DNA of 7,800 nt, from assembly GCA_937967685.1 (NCBI GenBank), contig CALBTX010000130.1, forward strand, positions 1 to 7,800. Reading direction: 5' to 3'. The translations under genes were made by a program, and so were the position numbers. The stretch is from an uncultured Bacillaceae bacterium. Lineage in GTDB: Bacteria > Bacillota > Bacilli > Caldalkalibacillales > Caldalkalibacillaceae. The notes beneath the pieces are model-generated. The model did no database searches. It worked only from the letters and a program-made list of their open reading frames with translations, and was not told where the DNA came from. Position 1 is the first letter of the stretch; every line of letters starts with the position of its first letter. Shown here piece after piece: positions 5,841-7,800 of this stretch.

Positions 5841-5884
5841 GTTTAGAATGTTTGGTGAGAATGTCGGGTTAAGATTCCACTTCC
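5830..5884 (+). promoter_or_regulatory. Antiterminator pairing of the TPP riboswitch
   Basis: GGAAGT (5830-5835), which includes the 3' strand of P1, is perfectly complementary to ACTTCC (5879-5884), the 5' arm of the terminator. After a C-C mismatch the pairing continues, GAAT (5837-5840) with ATTC (5874-5877). This helix excludes both P1 and the terminator. TPP binding, by stabilising P1, would therefore free the terminator arm. The pairing is read from the sequence; the switching mechanism is inferred from known TPP riboswitches of Bacillales. Confidence 0.75.
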
Positions 5885-5907
5885 GATGGTCAGGGAGTGG
5901 ATTTTTT
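5876..5907 (+). terminator. Riboswitch-controlled intrinsic terminator
   Basis: TCCACTTCC (5876-5884) pairs with GGGAGTGGA (5893-5901) over 9 bp with one T-G pair and an 8-base loop, followed directly by six T (5902-5907). It is the OFF structure of the thi operon leader. Confidence 0.92.
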
Positions 5908-6062
5908 ATGTGGCGGGCATTCGTCTGCGGCGGACATTCCTCTGCATTGATCGTTACTTTGAATGAATTGTTATCTTGAATTGCTCGTAACTTAAGAACG
6001 GTGCGCACAGCTAAAGCGTGGTTGTCCATCGTTCAGCGGCGCTAGTTAGCGGCAATATATCC
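5908..6062 (+). other. Untranslated leader between the riboswitch terminator and thiE
   Basis: About 155 bases with no coding frame that has a ribosome binding site. It holds a self-complementary GTGCGCAC (about 6000-6007) and an inverted repeat CGCTA-GT-TAGCG (about 6040-6051) without a U-tract. I find no convincing second promoter. Leaders from riboswitch terminator to first gene are often shorter, so a lost small gene or an uncharacterised regulatory structure is possible but not shown. Confidence 0.4.
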
Positions 6063-6078
6063 AAGGGAGGCCGGCGTT

Positions 6079-6708
6079 ATGAGAGACTTTCGGTTGTATG
6101 TCATCACGGGCGAAAAATTCCATCCGGGCAGGAATTATGTGGAAGTGATGGAAGAAGCGATACGTGGGGGAGCGGATTGCATTCAGTTGCGGGAGAAAAA
6201 CAAAACAAAAAAAGAATTGCTTGAAATGGCCCGTCGTTTGCGGGAATTGACAGATCGCTATGCTGTTCCGTTCATCGTTAACGATCATGTCGATATTGCT
6301 CTGGCGGTCAACGCAGACGGGGTTCATCTCGGACAGGACGATCTTCCGCTTGAGGAGGCGCGGCGCATTCTCGGTCCGGACAAAATGATCGGCATCTCAA
6401 CCCATAAATTGGAAGAGGCGTTGGCAGCGGAACGAAATGGAGCGGATTATATCGGTGTCGGTCCCGTGTTTCCTACCGATACGAAGGAAGATGTGGTTGA
6501 TCCGGTCGGTATCCAATATGTCGACGAAGTCGTGCGCAACATCTCGATTCCGTTTGTCGCCATCGGCGGGATCAAGTTGCACAATGTGGATGAAGTGTTG
6601 CAGGCGGGTGCGCAAAGAATTTGTATCGTCAGTGCCGTCGTCGGTGCGGATGACGTCCGAGGTGCCGCACAGGCTTTTCGGAATAAACTTGATGTACAGA
6701 AAACTTAA
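6079..6708 (+). CDS. thiE: ThiE, thiamine phosphate synthase
   Basis: ThiE joins HMP pyrophosphate and thiazole phosphate (HET-P) to give thiamine phosphate and pyrophosphate in the cytoplasm. The 209-residue TIM barrel carries the family motifs: QLREK (36-40, pyrimidine/pyrophosphate binding), ND (68-69) and GQDD (85-88), which hold the two Mg-binding aspartates D69 and D88, then STH (107-109), GVGPVFPTDTK (126-136), AIGGI (161-165) and IVSAV (183-187). The intact QLR-K, NDxxD and PTxTK signatures argue against the paralogue TenI, an aminopyrimidine/thiazole aromatase that often sits in this cluster and lacks several of them. It is slightly shorter than B. subtilis ThiE (about 222). The ATG at 6079 follows AAGGGAGG (6063-6070) with 8 nt spacing. 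It is the first gene after the TPP riboswitch and is followed by thiS after 23 nt. Confidence 0.93.
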   Translation: MRDFRLYVITGEKFHPGRNYVEVMEEAIRGGADCIQLREKNKTKKELLEMARRLRELTDRYAVPFIVNDHVDIALAVNADGVHLGQDDLPLEEARRILGPDKMIGISTHKLEEALAAERNGADYIGVGPVFPTDTKEDVVDPVGIQYVDEVVRNISIPFVAIGGIKLHNVDEVLQAGAQRICIVSAVVGADDVRGAAQAFRNKLDVQKT

Positions 6709-6731
6709 TGCACAGAAGGGGTGATGACCTC

Positions 6732-6929
6732 ATGCAGATGATAGTTAACGGGACGCCTGTTGAAACCGAACACACCAATTTGGAACAGCTGATAGAACAT
6801 TATGACCTCAATAAAGAACATGTCGTAGCCGAAGTGGACGGCGTCATTGTTGAGCGTGACAGGTGGAAGGAATACGAACTGAGCCCCGGAGCGAAAGTGG
6901 AGCTCGTTCATTTTGTGGGAGGAGGTTAA
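6732..6929 (+). CDS. thiS: ThiS, sulfur carrier protein
   Basis: ThiS is a small ubiquitin-fold protein whose C-terminal glycine is adenylated by ThiF, converted to a thiocarboxylate and then delivers sulfur to ThiG. The 65-residue product starts MQMIVNG, a typical first beta strand, and ends LVHFVGGG with the obligatory terminal glycines, matching family length (about 66). The ATG at 6732 is chosen because AAGGGGTGA (6716-6724) lies 7 nt upstream. An in-frame ATG at 6708 overlaps the thiE stop (TAATG) and would add eight residues ahead of the fold, but it has no proper Shine-Dalgarno spacing. The last codons GGA GGA GGT also form the Shine-Dalgarno sequence of thiG, which starts 5 nt after the stop. 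Confidence 0.95.
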   Translation: MQMIVNGTPVETEHTNLEQLIEHYDLNKEHVVAEVDGVIVERDRWKEYELSPGAKVELVHFVGGG

Positions 6930-6934
6930 ACCGC

Positions 6935-7753
6935 GTGGGTGAACAGGGGAATCAACACCAACAGATCGACGAATGGTTGAAAAATGATGTTTTTGAAATC
7001 GCGGGGCAAACGTTGCAATCTCGATTTTTCATCGGTACAGGCCGGTTTCCCAATCCGTATATTCAACGGGAGGCGATTAAAGCTTCGGGTGCGGAAGTAT
7101 TGACCTTTGCCGTGCGCCGGGTGAATCTGGAAGATCCTGATGAAGACGCCATTTTACAGCATTTGGAGGGCATGTCCTTTCACTATTTGCCCAATACGAG
7201 CGGGGCGAAGACGGCCGAGGAAGCGGTGCGCATCGCCAGGCTGGCTAAAGCATCAGGCATATCGAATTGGGTGAAGGTCGAAATCAGCGTTAATGAAAAA
7301 ACATTGCTTCCTGATCCCGTGGAAACGCTGAAGGCGACGGAACAACTGGTCAAAGAAGGATTTATCGTCTTGCCGTATACGTCTGATGATCCCATTCTGG
7401 CCAAACGTCTGGAAGAGGCCGGGGCGGCTGCTGTCATGCCCGGAGGAGCTCCGATCGGCACCGGTTTAGGTATTTTGAATCCCTATAATCTAGGTCTGAT
7501 CGTTGAAGATGCCCAAGTTCCGATTATTGTTGATGCCGGTTTGGGTTCAGCGGCTGACGTTGCCCAAGCGATGGAACTCGGGGCGGATGCCGTGCTGATG
7601 AATACGCCGGTGGCCAAAGCGAAGGATCCGGTTAGAATGGCCCGGTCCATGAAGCTGGCCATTGAGGCCGGACGGCTTTCCTACTTGTCCGGCCGAATTC
7701 CGAAGAAGAAATATGCGACGGCCAGCAGCACATTGGATTGGATCTCTAAGTGA
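6935..7753 (+). CDS. thiG: ThiG, thiazole synthase
   Basis: ThiG condenses deoxyxylulose 5-phosphate, dehydroglycine and ThiS thiocarboxylate into the thiazole phosphate of thiamine. The 272-residue TIM barrel shows GTGRFPNP (35-41), LTFAVRR (56-62), YLPNTSGA (84-91), the Schiff-base lysine in NWVKVEIS (K114), LLPDPVETLKA, FIVLPYTSDD, MPGGAPIGTG, VDAGLGS and GADAVLMNT, the full set for the family. The start is GTG at 6935: AGGAGG (6920-6925) lies 9 nt upstream and no later codon has a ribosome binding site. This gives an N-terminus (MGEQGNQHQQIDEWLKNDV) some 15 residues longer than the usual protein of about 255, so a shorter start at TTG 6977 cannot be excluded. The stop and last codons (WISK, TGA) lie in a 34-bp tandem duplication that continues downstream. 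It is in an operon with thiE and thiS. Confidence 0.95.
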   Translation: MGEQGNQHQQIDEWLKNDVFEIAGQTLQSRFFIGTGRFPNPYIQREAIKASGAEVLTFAVRRVNLEDPDEDAILQHLEGMSFHYLPNTSGAKTAEEAVRIARLAKASGISNWVKVEISVNEKTLLPDPVETLKATEQLVKEGFIVLPYTSDDPILAKRLEEAGAAAVMPGGAPIGTGLGILNPYNLGLIVEDAQVPIIVDAGLGSAADVAQAMELGADAVLMNTPVAKAKDPVRMARSMKLAIEAGRLSYLSGRIPKKKYATASSTLDWISK

Positions 7754-7800
7754 ACCGAGTTGAACGACTGAATGGATCTCCAAGTGAACCGAGTTGAACG
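7739..7800 (+). repeat. 34-bp-period tandem duplication at the thiG 3' end
   Basis: Bases 7739-7766 and 7773-7800 are identical at 27 of 28 positions (T7747 against C7781), with a period of 34 bp. Each copy reads TGGATCTC(T/C)AAGTGAACC and then GAGTTGAACG. The first copy encodes the last thiG residues and stop, and the second repeats them as untranslated sequence. The second copy is cut by the window edge, so the full length and copy number are unknown. Confidence 0.95.
7784..7800 (+). CDS. Possible start of the next thi gene, perhaps thiF (partial)
   Basis: A GTG at 7784 in the second repeat copy opens a frame reading MNRVE to the window edge. ThiF/MoeB-type proteins often begin with a short stretch followed by ERYSRQ, and thiF commonly follows thiG in Bacillales, so this may be its start. 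The equivalent GTG in the first copy (7750) overlaps the thiG TGA but its frame closes at 7795-7797. There is no good ribosome binding site before 7784. Only five whole codons are visible, so this is speculative. Confidence 0.25.

Noticed and set aside
6079..6708. TenI instead of ThiE
   Set aside because: The THKLEEA stretch resembles TenI, but the intact QLREK, ND, GQDD and PTDTK motifs are those of a catalytic thiamine phosphate synthase.
6863..6934. Longer thiG start inside thiS
   Set aside because: The extension overlaps the end of thiS out of frame; GTG 6935 has an excellent Shine-Dalgarno sequence.

Overview
The window reads as chromosomal DNA of a Bacillales (Bacillaceae-like) Firmicute of moderate GC. 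The evidence is strong AGG/GGAGG ribosome binding sites, GTG and TTG starts beside ATG, sigma-A-type promoters, compact hairpin/U-tract terminators, and an EcsAB transporter, an ECF sigma/DUF4179 anti-sigma pair and a TPP-riboswitch-controlled thi operon. No mobile element, phage gene, CRISPR array, tRNA or rRNA is visible. The species cannot be named from this sequence alone.

Layout, left to right. Bases 1-227 hold the probable tail of an upstream reading frame, whose TGA overlaps the ATG of a 36-codon frame; both are uncertain. A 161-residue protein of unknown function follows (228-713), and its stop codon lies inside an intrinsic terminator. The next spacer carries three tandem 30-bp repeats that overlap a candidate promoter. 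It precedes htpX (932-1822), a membrane zinc protease with its own terminator. ecsA and ecsB (1925-3830) overlap by 14 nt and encode the ATPase and membrane subunit of the Ecs transporter; neither ecsC nor hit is next to them in this window. Converging on ecsB from the minus strand is a two-gene operon (5448 down to 3892): an ECF-like sigma factor with a TTG start, then its DUF4179-type membrane anti-sigma factor.

Divergent from that operon is the thiamine operon. It has a promoter near 5697-5730, a TPP riboswitch, a clear intrinsic terminator at 5876-5907, a further leader of about 170 nt, and then thiE, thiS and thiG. The window ends just after thiG in a 34-bp tandem duplication that copies the thiG stop region and appears to carry the start of the next gene, possibly thiF.

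How the genes work together: ThiS carries sulfur on its C-terminal glycine and ThiG uses it to build the thiazole; ThiE joins the thiazole and pyrimidine halves into thiamine phosphate. End-product TPP shuts the operon off through the riboswitch. HtpX, EcsAB and the sigma/anti-sigma pair all concern membrane quality control or envelope response, but no direct regulatory link between them is visible. The most interesting non-coding signals are the two unrelated tandem repeat arrays (741-830 and 7739-7800) and the base-pair-level riboswitch switch. I see no wholly new multi-gene system here; the least explained parts are the 228-713 protein and the 741-830 repeat array.
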